Position numbers and translations under genes: made by a program | Assembly: GCF_050303215.1 (NCBI RefSeq) | Contig: NZ_JBNLBH010000074.1 | Coordinates: forward strand, 40,886 to 104,885 | Origin: Haliangium sp050303215 | GTDB lineage: Bacteria; Myxococcota_A; Polyangia; Haliangiales; Haliangiaceae | Reading direction: 5' to 3' | DNA length: 64,000 nucleotides | In this document: positions 18,416-30,118 of the stretch, piece after piece | Numbering within the stretch: the first letter of the stretch is position 1 | Layout: the number at the start of each line of letters is the position of its first letter | Notes under the pieces: generated by a model | Seen by the model: only the letters and a program-made list of their open reading frames with translations | Databases searched by the model: none | What the model was told of the DNA's origin: nothing

Positions 18416-21400
18416 TCATGGGACCAGGAGCCGGAAGGCCTGCCAGCCGTCATCGCCCGGCGCCTGCGCGCGCAGGGCCATCTGGGCCTGGCCCAGGGCG
18501 CGGGCCAGGTCATGCGGGCCGTGGTCGGGGTTGGGCTGGCCGGCGCCGGCCGCCAGCGCGGTGTACAGGGCCGTGGCCAGGCGGGCCGTGAGCGCGTCGT
18601 CGACCGGGCGGGCGGCCGCGACCACGGCCTGGGCGCCGGCCGCGATGAAGGCCTGACCGAGGCCGAGCCCCTCGGCCGCGTGCTCGTCGCCGCGGGCGGT
18701 TTCGCACCCGGCCAGGACGACCTCGGCGGGCACGCTGGGCAAGGCCAGGATGTCGCCCACGGTGAGCTCGCTGTCGTCGGCCAAGGCGAGCGCGCTGCCC
18801 CAGCCGCCGCGCCCGGCAAAGTGGCCGTGGCCGGCGTAGTGGAAGCTGTCGGCCGCGATCAGGGCGGCGCGCACGGCCGGTCCGGTGGCCTCCGCGCCGC
18901 GCAGGTAGCGCAGCTCGGCGGCGTCGATGAGGTCCGCGACCGCGTCGCCTTCGGCTCGGGCGGCGGGCAGGTCGCCGCGGGGGTCGGCCACGACGAGCAC
19001 GCGCCCGGGCCGCGCCGGCTCGGGCTCAGCCGCGGCCGACGAGGCCGGTGCCGGCGACGGCGCCGCCAGATCCAGCCCATACACGACCTCGACCTGGGCC
19101 AGCAGCGGCTGTCCCTGCCACGGCAGCGCGTGCACGTCGACGGCGCGCAGGGGGCCGTAGGGCATGACGGTGAGCCGGCGCGCGCGCGCGAGCTGGGCGG
19201 CGATGGGGGCGAGCAGGTCGGTGGCCAGGGCGTCGGCCGAGCGTCCGGGATCGGGCTCGGGGATGCGGTGGACGGTGACCTGGTCGGGGTCGGCCGCGAA
19301 CAGGGCCCAGTCGTCGTCGAGCGGGAACCCGAGCACCATGAGCTCGCCGGGCGCGGGCGCACGTCGGGCCCGTGCGGGCGACCAGGTGTCGCGCTCGCCG
19401 AGCTGCTCCGAGAGCACGGCGTAGGCGCGGTCGAGCTCGCCGCGCAGGCGTTCGACCTCGCGCTTGCGCTCGTCGAGGGCGGTGTCGAGGCGATCGCCGG
19501 GCAGGCGCCACAGGGTCCCGGCGGCGGCGTCGAGCTGATCGCGACCGCGCTGGTAGGCGGCGATGGCCTGGTCCCAGGCCGCGCGCGCGTCGCCGTCCAG
19601 ACCGGCCACGCGGTCGGCGCGCTGGAGCCCGGCCAGGACCCGGGCGCGGGCGCGCCGGGCCAGCTCGAAGGCGGCGTCGGTGCGGCCGAGCTCGAGCAGG
19701 AGCGCGACGTGGCGACGGCTGGCGCGCGCGCGCAGGGCCGCGAAGGTCTCGCGCCCGGAGGTGAGCGGCACCCGCATGGAGGCGGCGTCGACCAGCTCCT
19801 CGGCGCGGGCGTACGCAGCCGCGGCCCGGTCCAGGTCGCGGGCGCCGCTGGGCCCGGTGGACGCGCTCGCGGTGAACACCTCGGCGGTCCCAACCGCGGC
19901 CCGCCAGGCCAGCGCGGAGTCGCCGAAAACCTCGGCCATCCGGGCCAAGCGCTCGAAGCCGGCCAGGGCCACGTCGGTCTGCCCGCGCGCGAGCGCGATG
20001 CGGGCGTCGAGCTCGAGCACCCACACATCGAGCCACGGGTCGGGCTCGGTCACGAGTTCGAGGGCCTGGGCCAGGTATCCGGCCGCGGCGTCCGGGGCCT
20101 GGTCGCGCAGCTCCAGCGCGGCCAGGTTGACCAGGGTGTTGGCGTGCCGGCCGGCGCCGCAGCTCGAGGTGGCGTGGATGCTCAAGGCCTCGCTCAGGGC
20201 CGCCCGCACGTCCACGCCCAGGGGCTGGTCGGCGCCGATCGCGGTCCAGGCCATGTTGGCCAGCATGCGCGCGCGCTCGCAGGGGGCGTCGGCGGCGGTC
20301 GGCAGCACCGAGCGCTGCAGGGCGACCGCGTCGCGGTAGCGACCCAGGCGCTGCATGACGTCGGCCTGGGCGTCGCGGATCACGGCCTCGTATTCGCCCA
20401 TGCCCACCCGCTCGGACCACACCGCCGCGTCTTCGAGCGCGGCCAGCGCCACTCGCATGTCGCCGCGCTCGAGCGCGAGCAGGCCGGCCGAGTAACCCAG
20501 CTCCACGCGCGCGGGCGGGTAGGTCTGGGCCAGGGCCGGCGCGGCGGCGTCGAGGCGGGCGCGGGCGTCGGCGAAGCGCTTGCCCCGGACCAGCATGAAC
20601 ACCTGCGCGGCCACGTCCTTGCTCTCGCACGACAGGCAGCCGGCGGCGCGATCGGCGGCGACGGCCTCATCGAGCGCCGCGATGGCGCCCGCGCTGTCGC
20701 CGCTGCGCCACGCCGCGCGCGCCTGTTTGCCCAGGGTCTCGGCCCGCGTCAGCGCGTCGGCCAGGGCCGGCGGGGGGCCGGGCACGATGCGGATCGTGTG
20801 CGCCACCGTGACCGGGGCCGTGGTGTCCGCGTCGGTCGCCCGGGTGACGAGCTCGAGCGCGCGGCCGGCGCCGGGGAGTTCGACCGCGAGCTGGCTGCCG
20901 CCGGCGACCGGGCGCACCGCGGGCTCGATTGAATCGCCCCCGAGGCGCAGCTCGACCTGGGTCTGGGGCCGGTCCGGGAGCCACAGGGTCAACTCGGTCC
21001 GGGTGTCCGAGGTCGCGCCCTCAGCGCCGTCCGCGCGCTCGCACAGGCCGCCCCGGAACACCCGCCCGCAGCCCGCGAAGACCAGGGTCGCGGCGTCGTC
21101 CCGCTCACGCCCGCCGCGGTCACCTCGGCTCCGATCGCCCCGGACCCGGTCGTCCTCGACCCGCTCGACCGGGACCTCGAACAGGCGTACGGCGTCCCCC
21201 GGCTGCTCCCGCGCCGCGCCCACGCCGGCGGCGTCGGGGAGCGCGTCGTCGCGGCCGATGGCGATGATGAGGGTGTAGGACCCGGGCGGCACCGGCAGGA
21301 GGCGCTCGGTCGTGCCCTCGATGTGGATCGCGCCCTCGGGGGCGATGTCGGGGGTCACCCGCAGCTCGCGCACGGTCTGGGCCGGGCCTTCGAGGAACAC

Positions 21401-21940
21401 CCGCGCGGCGACCGGGCCGGCGACGGCCGTGGCCGGTCGCAGCACGACATCCAGCCGATCGCCGGCGCCCATCCGGCGTCGTTCGGCCACTGCCTCGGTG
21501 CTGCGGCTGGACTTCTGGCCGCCACTCACGTGGAGCGCGTACGTGGGCAGCGGCTGCGCTTGTGGCCACAGCGCCAGGGTCGCGACCGCGGCCGCGGCCA
21601 CCGCCACGGTGCCGCCCGCGAGCCAGCGCTGACGGCGGCGGCGAAAGGGGATGACCTTGCCGACCGTGGGCGCGGAGCCCTCATCGGCTGTGGCCTCGGT
21701 CCGGGCCGCGTCAGCGCCGGTGTCGACCGCGACCGAGTCGGCGCCGTCGCCGTCACCGTCGGGCGCCGCCTCGGCCTGCTGCGCGGCCGCGTGCTGGCTC
21801 ACGCGCGCGGCGATGCGAGCCCGCGCGTCGTCGTCGAGGGGCGCAAACGCCGAGTCGGGGTTGGAGGTCGAGTCCTCGTCCTCGTCGGCCTGCTCGCGGG
21901 CCAACGCCGCCAGACGTTGAAGCAGGTCTTCGTCGCTCAT
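18416..21940 (-). CDS. Membrane TPR-CHAT (caspase-like) protein
   Basis: 1174 residues. The N-terminal 100 are acidic and cytosolic, followed by RRRRQRWLAGG and a single membrane helix (about 107-126). A beta-type domain follows, then TPR-like helices (about 380-760), a coiled helix (ERKREVERLRGELDRAY) and a C-terminal CHAT domain (about 880-1174). The caspase-type dyad is intact: His1038 in HYAGHGHF and Cys1079 in LAGCETARG. CHAT proteases cleave specific partner proteins. The ATG overlaps the sigma-factor stop (ATGA), and the cytosolic tail plus single helix is the layout of a membrane anti-sigma factor. A sensor that controls the sigma factor and carries a protease domain outside the membrane is inferred. 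Confidence 0.85.
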   Translation of the reverse strand: MSDEDLLQRLAALAREQADEDEDSTSNPDSAFAPLDDDARARIAARVSQHAAAQQAEAAPDGDGDGADSVAVDTGADAARTEATADEGSAPTVGKVIPFRRRRQRWLAGGTVAVAAAAVATLALWPQAQPLPTYALHVSGGQKSSRSTEAVAERRRMGAGDRLDVVLRPATAVAGPVAARVFLEGPAQTVRELRVTPDIAPEGAIHIEGTTERLLPVPPGSYTLIIAIGRDDALPDAAGVGAAREQPGDAVRLFEVPVERVEDDRVRGDRSRGDRGGRERDDAATLVFAGCGRVFRGGLCERADGAEGATSDTRTELTLWLPDRPQTQVELRLGGDSIEPAVRPVAGGSQLAVELPGAGRALELVTRATDADTTAPVTVAHTIRIVPGPPPALADALTRAETLGKQARAAWRSGDSAGAIAALDEAVAADRAAGCLSCESKDVAAQVFMLVRGKRFADARARLDAAAPALAQTYPPARVELGYSAGLLALERGDMRVALAALEDAAVWSERVGMGEYEAVIRDAQADVMQRLGRYRDAVALQRSVLPTAADAPCERARMLANMAWTAIGADQPLGVDVRAALSEALSIHATSSCGAGRHANTLVNLAALELRDQAPDAAAGYLAQALELVTEPDPWLDVWVLELDARIALARGQTDVALAGFERLARMAEVFGDSALAWRAAVGTAEVFTASASTGPSGARDLDRAAAAYARAEELVDAASMRVPLTSGRETFAALRARASRRHVALLLELGRTDAAFELARRARARVLAGLQRADRVAGLDGDARAAWDQAIAAYQRGRDQLDAAAGTLWRLPGDRLDTALDERKREVERLRGELDRAYAVLSEQLGERDTWSPARARRAPAPGELMVLGFPLDDDWALFAADPDQVTVHRIPEPDPGRSADALATDLLAPIAAQLARARRLTVMPYGPLRAVDVHALPWQGQPLLAQVEVVYGLDLAAPSPAPASSAAAEPEPARPGRVLVVADPRGDLPAARAEGDAVADLIDAAELRYLRGAEATGPAVRAALIAADSFHYAGHGHFAGRGGWGSALALADDSELTVGDILALPSVPAEVVLAGCETARGDEHAAEGLGLGQAFIAAGAQAVVAAARPVDDALTARLATALYTALAAGAGQPNPDHGPHDLARALGQAQMALRAQAPGDDGWQAFRLLVP

Positions 21941-22572
21941 GCTGTCCCCGTTCGCCCGCGATCGCTCGCGGGCAGGTTCGAGATCTCATCCCCCAGCCGC
22001 TTGACCAGCTTGCCCAGGCGGCTCCGCCACTGGTAGACGGCGTCGCGCGACAGCCCGGTCTCGGCGCACACGTCCGTCACTGATCGTTCGTGCACGAGGA
22101 GGGCGTAGAAGAGCTGGAGCCCGCGCGGGCTGAGCTCCTCGCGCAGCCGGTCGAGCAGCATCTCGAGCAGCTCGCGCGACGCGACCTGGGCGTCGGCGGG
22201 CCGGCTGCTCGTGGTCACGCTGCTCAGGGTCTCGCCCTCGGTGGGGTCTTCCTTCCACGGGCTGCGCCTGCCGCTGCGCATGATCGACGCCACCTGCCGC
22301 TCGGCCACGAGGCCGACGAAGTTTTCGAGCGATAAGCCCTTGTCCGGCTCCCAACGCCGCAGCGCCTTGCCGGCGTGATCGAAGAGCGACAGGAACACCT
22401 CCTGGACCATGTCCTCCACCTCCTGCTGGATGTTGCGACCGCGCGCGTCGCCGGCTCGGCGCCGCAAGGCGCGCACGACCCGGGCCTGGACCACGGGGGT
22501 GAGCCGATCGACCAGCGCGCGGGCGGCCTCGGTGTCACCTCGGATCGCGCGGTCGATGAGGTCACGTTCCAT
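21937..22572 (-). CDS. ECF-type RNA polymerase sigma factor
   Basis: 211 residues from ATG 22572. Region 2 is seen in DLIDRAIRGDTEAARALVDRL and DMVQEVFLSLFDH, and region 4 in LSPRGLQLFYALLVHERSVT followed by the HTH CAETGLSRDAVYQWRSRL. Length and spacing fit extracytoplasmic-function sigma factors. The frame is open upstream to 22794, and a GTG at 22647 could add 25 residues; the conserved helix begins at MERDLIDRA. The ATGA overlap with the membrane CHAT protein suggests that protein regulates it. No target promoter could be assigned by eye. Confidence 0.85.
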   Translation of the reverse strand: MERDLIDRAIRGDTEAARALVDRLTPVVQARVVRALRRRAGDARGRNIQQEVEDMVQEVFLSLFDHAGKALRRWEPDKGLSLENFVGLVAERQVASIMRSGRRSPWKEDPTEGETLSSVTTSSRPADAQVASRELLEMLLDRLREELSPRGLQLFYALLVHERSVTDVCAETGLSRDAVYQWRSRLGKLVKRLGDEISNLPASDRGRTGTA

Positions 22573-23203
22573 GTTGTTGCGAGGATCGGCCACCGGCTCG
22601 CTCTGGCTGGGCTGATCTGTCGGCGCATCATACCGGTCGCGCGTCACCACGGGCAACTCACCCCGGCCCCGGTCGCCGGCGCTCGGCTCGGGCCCCGCGC
22701 AGTCGAGGAGGCTGGGCGTGTGCCTGCGCCTGAGGGCGACGACAACGGGCGGGCGGCGAGCGATGGGGGCGGCGTAGGCGTGACGGATGAACAAGTGCTT
22801 GGCCTCGGTGTGAGGGGGCTGCCCGGCGCGGCAGCAGGCACGAGCTCGGCGCGCGTCGGTCCTCGATCAAGGTCTTCGCGGCGGCGCCCTCGATCCTGAC
22901 CTGACCCGGGGGGCGAGTTTGCGCCCGCGGCCGTGAGTACCGAGGTCAGCCGCCTCGTCGCCGAGGGCGTCCCTGTCGCTCCCGTTGTTCGCCCGCGCCG
23001 GGCACGCGCTGTCCCGCGCCGCCCGCTACCAGGTTCGGGCCCGATCGTCCGAAATCGATGTTTTGCGCGGCCAGGTTTTGCGCGGGCGATGTCGAACCCG
23101 TCATGCCCTGCGCACCAAGTCCGGCGATGAGATCACGGGTGCGTTCGCCAGGTCCCGGCTCGCGCGTGTGGCCAGGTCCTCGGGTCTGGAGTAGGGTGGC
23201 GTC
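22573..23203. other. Intergenic region between divergent genes, about 630 bp
   Basis: No convincing gene. It should hold the promoters for the leftward sigma-factor operon and the rightward lipoprotein gene. A short direct repeat TTTTGCGCGG occurs at 23061-23070 and 23076-23085. If the sigma factor starts at GTG 22647, the gap shrinks by 75 bp. No clear -35/-10 pair or terminator seen. Confidence 0.5.
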
Positions 23204-24628
23204 GTGCCTTGGTCCCGCTCATTCGTCGCGCTGCTGTCGGCCCTGCTCGCTTCCTGGGCCGGCGGCTGTGACGAGCCGGCCCAGCCAGCGCCCGTGAGCT
23301 ACGACGCCAACCGGGCGCGGCGGCTGTTCGAGCCGCCCGAGGGCGAGGTCCGGGCGGTGCCGCCCCACGCCATCCACGCCCAGGGCGTGGGTCCGTATCG
23401 GCTGGGGGCGTCCTTGCACGAGGTGCTGGGGCTGTCGTCGCGCGGGCCTCGGGTGACCCTGATCCGCCTCGACGGCGTCGCCGATTACAGCCTGGTCCAG
23501 GCCGAGGACGCGCTTCTGGTAGGCGTGGACGACCTCAACGAGGTGGGGTTCGTGTCGGTGCTGGACGAGGAGATCGCGCGCACCGACTCCGGGGTTGGCG
23601 TGGGCAGCGAGCTGAGCGCGCTGCACGAGGCGCTGGGGCCGGCGCTGCGCGCGCCCGACCTGGCCATGCACCCGCGCCTGGTGGCGCTGGAGGCGCTGCC
23701 GGATGTGCGGTTCCTGCTCGACCCCACCCGCACCCGGGTGGCGGCGGTGGTGGTCCGGCGCGGCCCCGACCGAGCCCGGGCGCTCGCCCCGGGGGCGGGC
23801 TCCGATGCCGCCGGTGACCTCGACCAGGGCGGCGACGCCGGGGCCGGCGCGACCTGCGCCGCGGGGCCAGACATCCCCGTCGAGGACCTGCGCCGAGCCG
23901 CCGAGTTGCCCGCCGATGTGGCGGTGGTGGCGGCGTCCGCGTGCCTCGCGGGCGAGGTGTCCGAAAATCTCCTGTTCGGCGACGGCAAGCTGGTCGTGCT
24001 CGCCGGTGAGCCCGACAAGCTGCGCCGGCTGGCCGTACACGCGGCGCCCGGCGCGCGCTTCGCGGCGCCCGTGGACGTCGACGGCGACGGTCGCAGCGAG
24101 GTCGCGGTGGTGCTCGAGTCCGAGCGGCCGGAGGCGCGGGTGGTGTCGCTCGAGGTTCTGCGCCTCGACGGCGGCCGCTTCACGCGCCTGGCGGAGCGCG
24201 AGGTGTATCGGCTGTCGGCGCAGAGCGCGACCTGGGTGGGCGCTCGCCTGGACGAGATCGAGCTCCTGGTGGAGCTCCACGGCGGCAGCCAGCGCTTGCA
24301 GGTCTCGGGCCTGTACGTGCACCGCGGCGGCCAGCGGTTGGAGGCCGTGGCCCCGCTGCTGCCGGTGACGATGGCGGTCGATACCCGTCGCCGCCGCGGC
24401 GCGCCCGGCCTCGGCGGCCTGCTCGGCGACGCCGGGCTCAATGGCCGCGACGCCGGGCTGCAGGGCGCCGGTGGCGACCGCGGGGCGGCGCCGGACGCCG
24501 CGCCCAGGTCCGGGGTCGGCGGCGCTTCGCGGGCTGACGACAACGCGCGGCGTGGCTCGCTGCCGGCGTCAGCACCGGCGCCGAGCGGCACGCCGAGGCG
24601 GGCTCGCGACGCCGGGCCCCGGCGCTAG
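23204..24628 (+). CDS. Secreted lipoprotein of unknown function
   Basis: 474 residues from GTG 23204. The signal peptide ends in lipobox ASWAGGC (Cys22). Residues about 55-175 are a mixed alpha/beta region (VGPYRLGASLHEVLGLSSRG), and residues about 270-395 a beta-rich region with VDVDGDGRSEVAVVLE, a FG-GAP/VCBS-like calcium-site sequence. The C-terminal 85 residues are Gly/Ala/Asp/Arg-rich with repeated DAG (GDAGLNGRDAGLQGAGGDRG) and look disordered. The only internal Cys are in the middle (ATCAAGPD, ASACLAGE). Convergent with the large membrane protein gene, 12 bp between stops. Function not recognised. Confidence 0.7.
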   Translation: MPWSRSFVALLSALLASWAGGCDEPAQPAPVSYDANRARRLFEPPEGEVRAVPPHAIHAQGVGPYRLGASLHEVLGLSSRGPRVTLIRLDGVADYSLVQAEDALLVGVDDLNEVGFVSVLDEEIARTDSGVGVGSELSALHEALGPALRAPDLAMHPRLVALEALPDVRFLLDPTRTRVAAVVVRRGPDRARALAPGAGSDAAGDLDQGGDAGAGATCAAGPDIPVEDLRRAAELPADVAVVAASACLAGEVSENLLFGDGKLVVLAGEPDKLRRLAVHAAPGARFAAPVDVDGDGRSEVAVVLESERPEARVVSLEVLRLDGGRFTRLAEREVYRLSAQSATWVGARLDEIELLVELHGGSQRLQVSGLYVHRGGQRLEAVAPLLPVTMAVDTRRRRGAPGLGGLLGDAGLNGRDAGLQGAGGDRGAAPDAAPRSGVGGASRADDNARRGSLPASAPAPSGTPRRARDAGPRR

Positions 24629-24640
24629 GGGCAGGCCGAA

Positions 24641-26653
24641 TCAGATGAGGTTCCCGCCGCGGCGCAGGCCGGCGTCGGAGGGGGCGGTAGGCGCTGGCTC
24701 GGCCGGAGCCACGCCGGCGTCGGGCGCGAGGGCAGGGGGCTGCGGGGCGGCAGGGGTTGGTTCGGGCGGGGTCGGCTCGGGGGTCGGCGTGGACGCCGGC
24801 TCGCCTGCTGGGTCAGTCGGGGGCGGTTGGGCTGCGGCAGGCGGTTCGGCGCCCGGCCCCCGGGCCAGCGCGGCGGCGATGCGCTGGGCGAAGGGGAGCC
24901 ACGCGGCGACGTCCTCGGGGTGATGGTGCGGCTCGTGGGTGCGGGCGTCCATCAAGTGTTCGATGGCTTGGGTGAGGCGCGCGTGAGCATCGTCGACCTC
25001 GTCGCGAGCGCGCCAGTAGGCCAGGTCGCCGCGCAACTGGTCGATGCGCCGCTTGGCCTGGCGCTCGTCGTCGCCGGCTCCGGCGGGCATCAGCTCGGGC
25101 ACGAGCTGGGCGGCTTGGTCGAGCTGGGCCTCGGCCTGGGCGAGGCCGTCGTTCGGGCCCTCGCTGCGCTCGATCACCCAGTCGTCGACCTGGTCGAGCA
25201 GTCCGCCCCACACCGCGTTGGCCAAGGCCTGGCGGCGCTGGTAGTGGGCCGGGCGGCACACGTCCCCGGGCGGGATTCTCACCGGGGCCCAGGCCACACC
25301 GTCGATGGTGCTCTGGCCCCAGGGCGGGAAGGAGCGCCCCTGCTCGGGCACCGCGACCCCGGCTTCCAGGTCGCAGCGGAGGTAGTAGTTGCGGCTGTTC
25401 TGTCGGCCCAAGATCACCAACGCGATCACGCCCGCGGCGACCAGCACCAGCCCGATGAGGATCAAGGTGCCGCGCCATCCCAGTCGCCGCCGCTTGCCAC
25501 GGGGGGCCGGCTTCTTGGGGAGCCCGGCGGCCGCGCGCAAGTCCTTGTCGGTGCTCGACTTGGTGCCCGACTTGGCGCTTTGGTGGCGTTCGCGTGCCTT
25601 GGCCGTGCGCTCGACCGCCTTGTCGATGACCAGGGTCTCGCCGGCGCGCTTCGTGGACGCCTTGTCCGCGTCGCCGTCGGCATCGCCGTCGTCGAGCGCG
25701 GCCTCGACTGGCAGCGACGCGTCCGGTGGATCGGGCGCGTGCGCATCCGCACTCACGGTGGCGCTCTCGCCGTCGTCGCCGTCGTCCGCGCTCGCGCGGC
25801 TGGGGCCGGCTTCGTCGTCGGTGTCGTCGTCGGTAGCGGGGCCGTTGTCGGCGCCCTGGTGCTCGCTCGGCCGGTGCTCGCTCGGCCGGGGCGGGATCGG
25901 CGCGTCGCGGTCGTCGCGATCCGAGGCCTCGCTCGCGGCGGTGTCGGTCGGCGGCGGGGCCTGTGGGGTCTCGCTGCGGGTCGGGCTGTCCGGACCGGCG
26001 TCGGCGGCGGGCGCCGGGGGGACGGGTCGATTGGCCTCACCGGCAGTGGCGGCGGGCTGGCGGCGCTCGCCGTCGGCCTTGGGCGCGTCGTCGCTGGGCT
26101 TGGACTCGTCGCCGGCGTTGGACTCGTCGCTGGGCTTGGACTCGTCGCCGGCGTTGGGCTCGTCGCTGGGCTTGGGCTCGTCGTCGGCCTTGGCGTCGGC
26201 GGCAGTGGCGCTCGGGTCAGGGGTGGCGCCGGCGTCGTCTTGGGTCGCGGCCCGGCCCTGATCGGGGGCGGGGTCGACCACGGTGTCGCGGGGAGCCCGG
26301 CCGGACACGAGCACGACCGCTTCGCCGCTGCGGCCGGCGCTGCCGGGGGGGACCTCGCCCTCGGCGCCGGCGTCGTCCGGGGGGTCGGTCCGGGTGTCGT
26401 CCTCTCGTGCGGCCTCGGCCTTGACGGGGGCCGCGTCGGCGTCGGTGTCCATCGCGACCGGGAGGCTGGCGGTCGAGGCTGCGGCGTGCCACTCGTCCTC
26501 GTCGCTGGCGTCGTTGCGCGCGGCCGCGGCCTCTTTACCCCAGGCCTCGTCGTCGGTGGTGTATGCGCGCCGGCGCGCGCTCGGGGCGTCGGTCACCGGG
26601 GTTGGGGCGTCGGTCTCGGGGCGATCGCCGTCGGGTTGGTCATTGCTACTCAC
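24641..26653 (-). CDS. Large, mostly disordered single-pass membrane protein
   Basis: 670 residues. The first 400 are low-complexity and acidic, rich in Asp, Ala, Pro and Glu, with a 12-residue repeat near residues 154-189 (DESKPSDESNAG type). A basic patch (RGKRRRLGWRG) precedes one membrane helix (about 408-428). The outer part (about 435-590) has two Cys (LRCDLEAG, GDVCRPAHY) and helices with QAEAQLDQAAQLV, then a Pro/Ala-rich tail. Its ATG overlaps the GGDEF gene stop (ATGA), so it is translated with the c-di-GMP gene. It may be a partner or target of that signalling; no domain is recognised. Confidence 0.7.
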   Translation of the reverse strand: MSSNDQPDGDRPETDAPTPVTDAPSARRRAYTTDDEAWGKEAAAARNDASDEDEWHAAASTASLPVAMDTDADAAPVKAEAAREDDTRTDPPDDAGAEGEVPPGSAGRSGEAVVLVSGRAPRDTVVDPAPDQGRAATQDDAGATPDPSATAADAKADDEPKPSDEPNAGDESKPSDESNAGDESKPSDDAPKADGERRQPAATAGEANRPVPPAPAADAGPDSPTRSETPQAPPPTDTAASEASDRDDRDAPIPPRPSEHRPSEHQGADNGPATDDDTDDEAGPSRASADDGDDGESATVSADAHAPDPPDASLPVEAALDDGDADGDADKASTKRAGETLVIDKAVERTAKARERHQSAKSGTKSSTDKDLRAAAGLPKKPAPRGKRRRLGWRGTLILIGLVLVAAGVIALVILGRQNSRNYYLRCDLEAGVAVPEQGRSFPPWGQSTIDGVAWAPVRIPPGDVCRPAHYQRRQALANAVWGGLLDQVDDWVIERSEGPNDGLAQAEAQLDQAAQLVPELMPAGAGDDERQAKRRIDQLRGDLAYWRARDEVDDAHARLTQAIEHLMDARTHEPHHHPEDVAAWLPFAQRIAAALARGPGAEPPAAAQPPPTDPAGEPASTPTPEPTPPEPTPAAPQPPALAPDAGVAPAEPAPTAPSDAGLRRGGNLI
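26087..26194. repeat. Three 36-bp in-frame repeats
   Basis: Units begin at 26087, 26123 and 26159 with exact 36-bp spacing inside the acidic region of the large membrane protein. Each encodes a 12-residue DExKPSDExNAG-type unit. The spacing is divisible by three, so copy-number change would alter length without a frameshift. Confidence 0.85.
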
Positions 26654-27653
26654 GGCGCCATCTCCACACGGTTGCGGCCGCGGCGCTTGGCCGCGTACAG
26701 GGCCCGGTCGGCGCGGCGGATGAGCTCCTCTGTGCCCTCGGACGCGCCTGCGGCCATCCGGTGCTGGGCGATGCCCACCGAGATGCGTACCGGCACCTGG
26801 GAGTGCTCGACCGTGACGGGAGTGTTCTCCATGAGCGCGCGCATGCGCTCCCCGACCTCCCAGGCTCGCTCACGGCGGGTATTGGGCAAGACCACGATGA
26901 ACTCCTCACCGCCATAGCGTATCAGGAAATCGCTGGCCCGGATGGTGCCGCGCAGCCGGGCCGCGAGCTCGATGAGCACCCGGTCGCCGACGTCGTGGCC
27001 GAGGGCGTCGTTGATGCCCTTGAAGTGATCGACGTCGAGCATGGCCACGCACAGGGGCTGCTGGCGCGCGATCGCGTTGTCGATCTCGATCGGGAGCTGG
27101 CTGTGCAGGAACTCGCGGTTGTAGGCGTTGGTGAGGGGGTCGGTGATGGCCAGCCGACGCAGGCGGATGTTCTCGACATCGAGGGCGATGGTCCGGGCGA
27201 CGAAGGCCAACAGCTCGAGATCTCGCTGGCTGAAGGCGCCGGCCCGGGTGGAGCTGGCGGCCATGGCCCCGGCGCAGGTGCCGCGGGCCAACAGCGGCAC
27301 GCACAGCATCGACACGATGTGCTCGTTGACTTCGGGCAGGGCGATGTAGCGCGGGTCCATCGAGACGTCGGGGATGAGCGCGGGCTGGCCGGACGACACC
27401 ACCCAGCCGGCCACGCCCTCGCCGTCGCGGAAGATGACCCGGGACAGGGTCCCGGGGGAGAGGCCGTGGGCGGCGCGGGCCACCAGCCCGTTGCCGCCCG
27501 GCTCGCGCAGCAGGATCGAGCACGAGTCGGCCGCGATCAGGGCGCAGACGAGCTCGGAGATGCGCGCAAACAGGCTGTCTAGATCGATGTCCGAGCCGAT
27601 GGCTTTACCGATCTCGAACAGCACCTCGGGCAGGCGCTCGATGCCGTGATCGG

Positions 27654-27657
<4 letters not shown>
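26650..27657 (-). CDS. GAF-GGDEF diguanylate cyclase
   Basis: 335 residues. A GAF sensor domain covers about residues 15-165 (LLREPGGNGLVARAAHGLS, then GVAGWVVSSGQPALIPDV). The GGDEF domain (about 170-330) keeps the active site GGEEF at 249-253, the DPLTNAYNR entry motif and the inhibitory I-site RASD at 240-243, five residues before it. An active enzyme making c-di-GMP from two GTP, with product inhibition, is expected. The ATG overlaps the hpt stop and its stop overlaps the next gene's ATG (ATGA at both junctions), a tightly coupled operon. The GAF ligand is unknown; a purine would fit the neighbour but is speculation. Confidence 0.93.
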
Positions 27658-28223
<566 letters not shown>

Positions 28224-28413
28224 GTCGTGAACCTAACAAGTAGGGCCGATGGATTCAATTGTCGCCGGGTGGTCCGCGGCCGTGATCCGACCCGATTGGC
28301 CCGATCCGGGACCGCCGGCGCCGGACCGGGATCTCGCCGCCCCGATCGGACCCGCCGCTACCCGCGCCGGCCAGTGGTGTCCGGAGGCCATCCGCGATAA
28401 GCTCACCGACCCC

Positions 28414-29931
<1,518 letters not shown>

Positions 29932-29998
29932 TCGGGGCGAAAACCGGGGCGGCGAGGGTTCCGTGCGAGCGCGGGCGGGCACGGCGGGCACGGTCGAA

Positions 29999-30016
29999 TG
30001 CCCCGATGGGGGCATA
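29999..30016. other. Short inverted repeat between nucleotidase and M23 gene
   Basis: ATGCCCC and GGGGCAT arms around a four-base loop, 68 bp after the nucleotidase stop and about 100 bp before the GTG at 30119. No T-tract follows, so it may be a weak terminator or an operator. Confidence 0.35.
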
Positions 30017-30118
30017 CATCGGACATGAGGTGTGTAGGGGTAGTATCAGGGAATCTCGGAGCCAAAAGTGGCTGTCATTACGGCTCGATCTGCCCGCGAA
30101 ACATGATAGTCTGCGGTC

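Noticed and set aside
22573..22794. N-terminal extension of the sigma factor
   Set aside because: The translated extension is Arg/Pro/Val-rich with no sigma-region similarity; the conserved region 2 helix starts at about 22572. GTG 22647 is left as an alternative.
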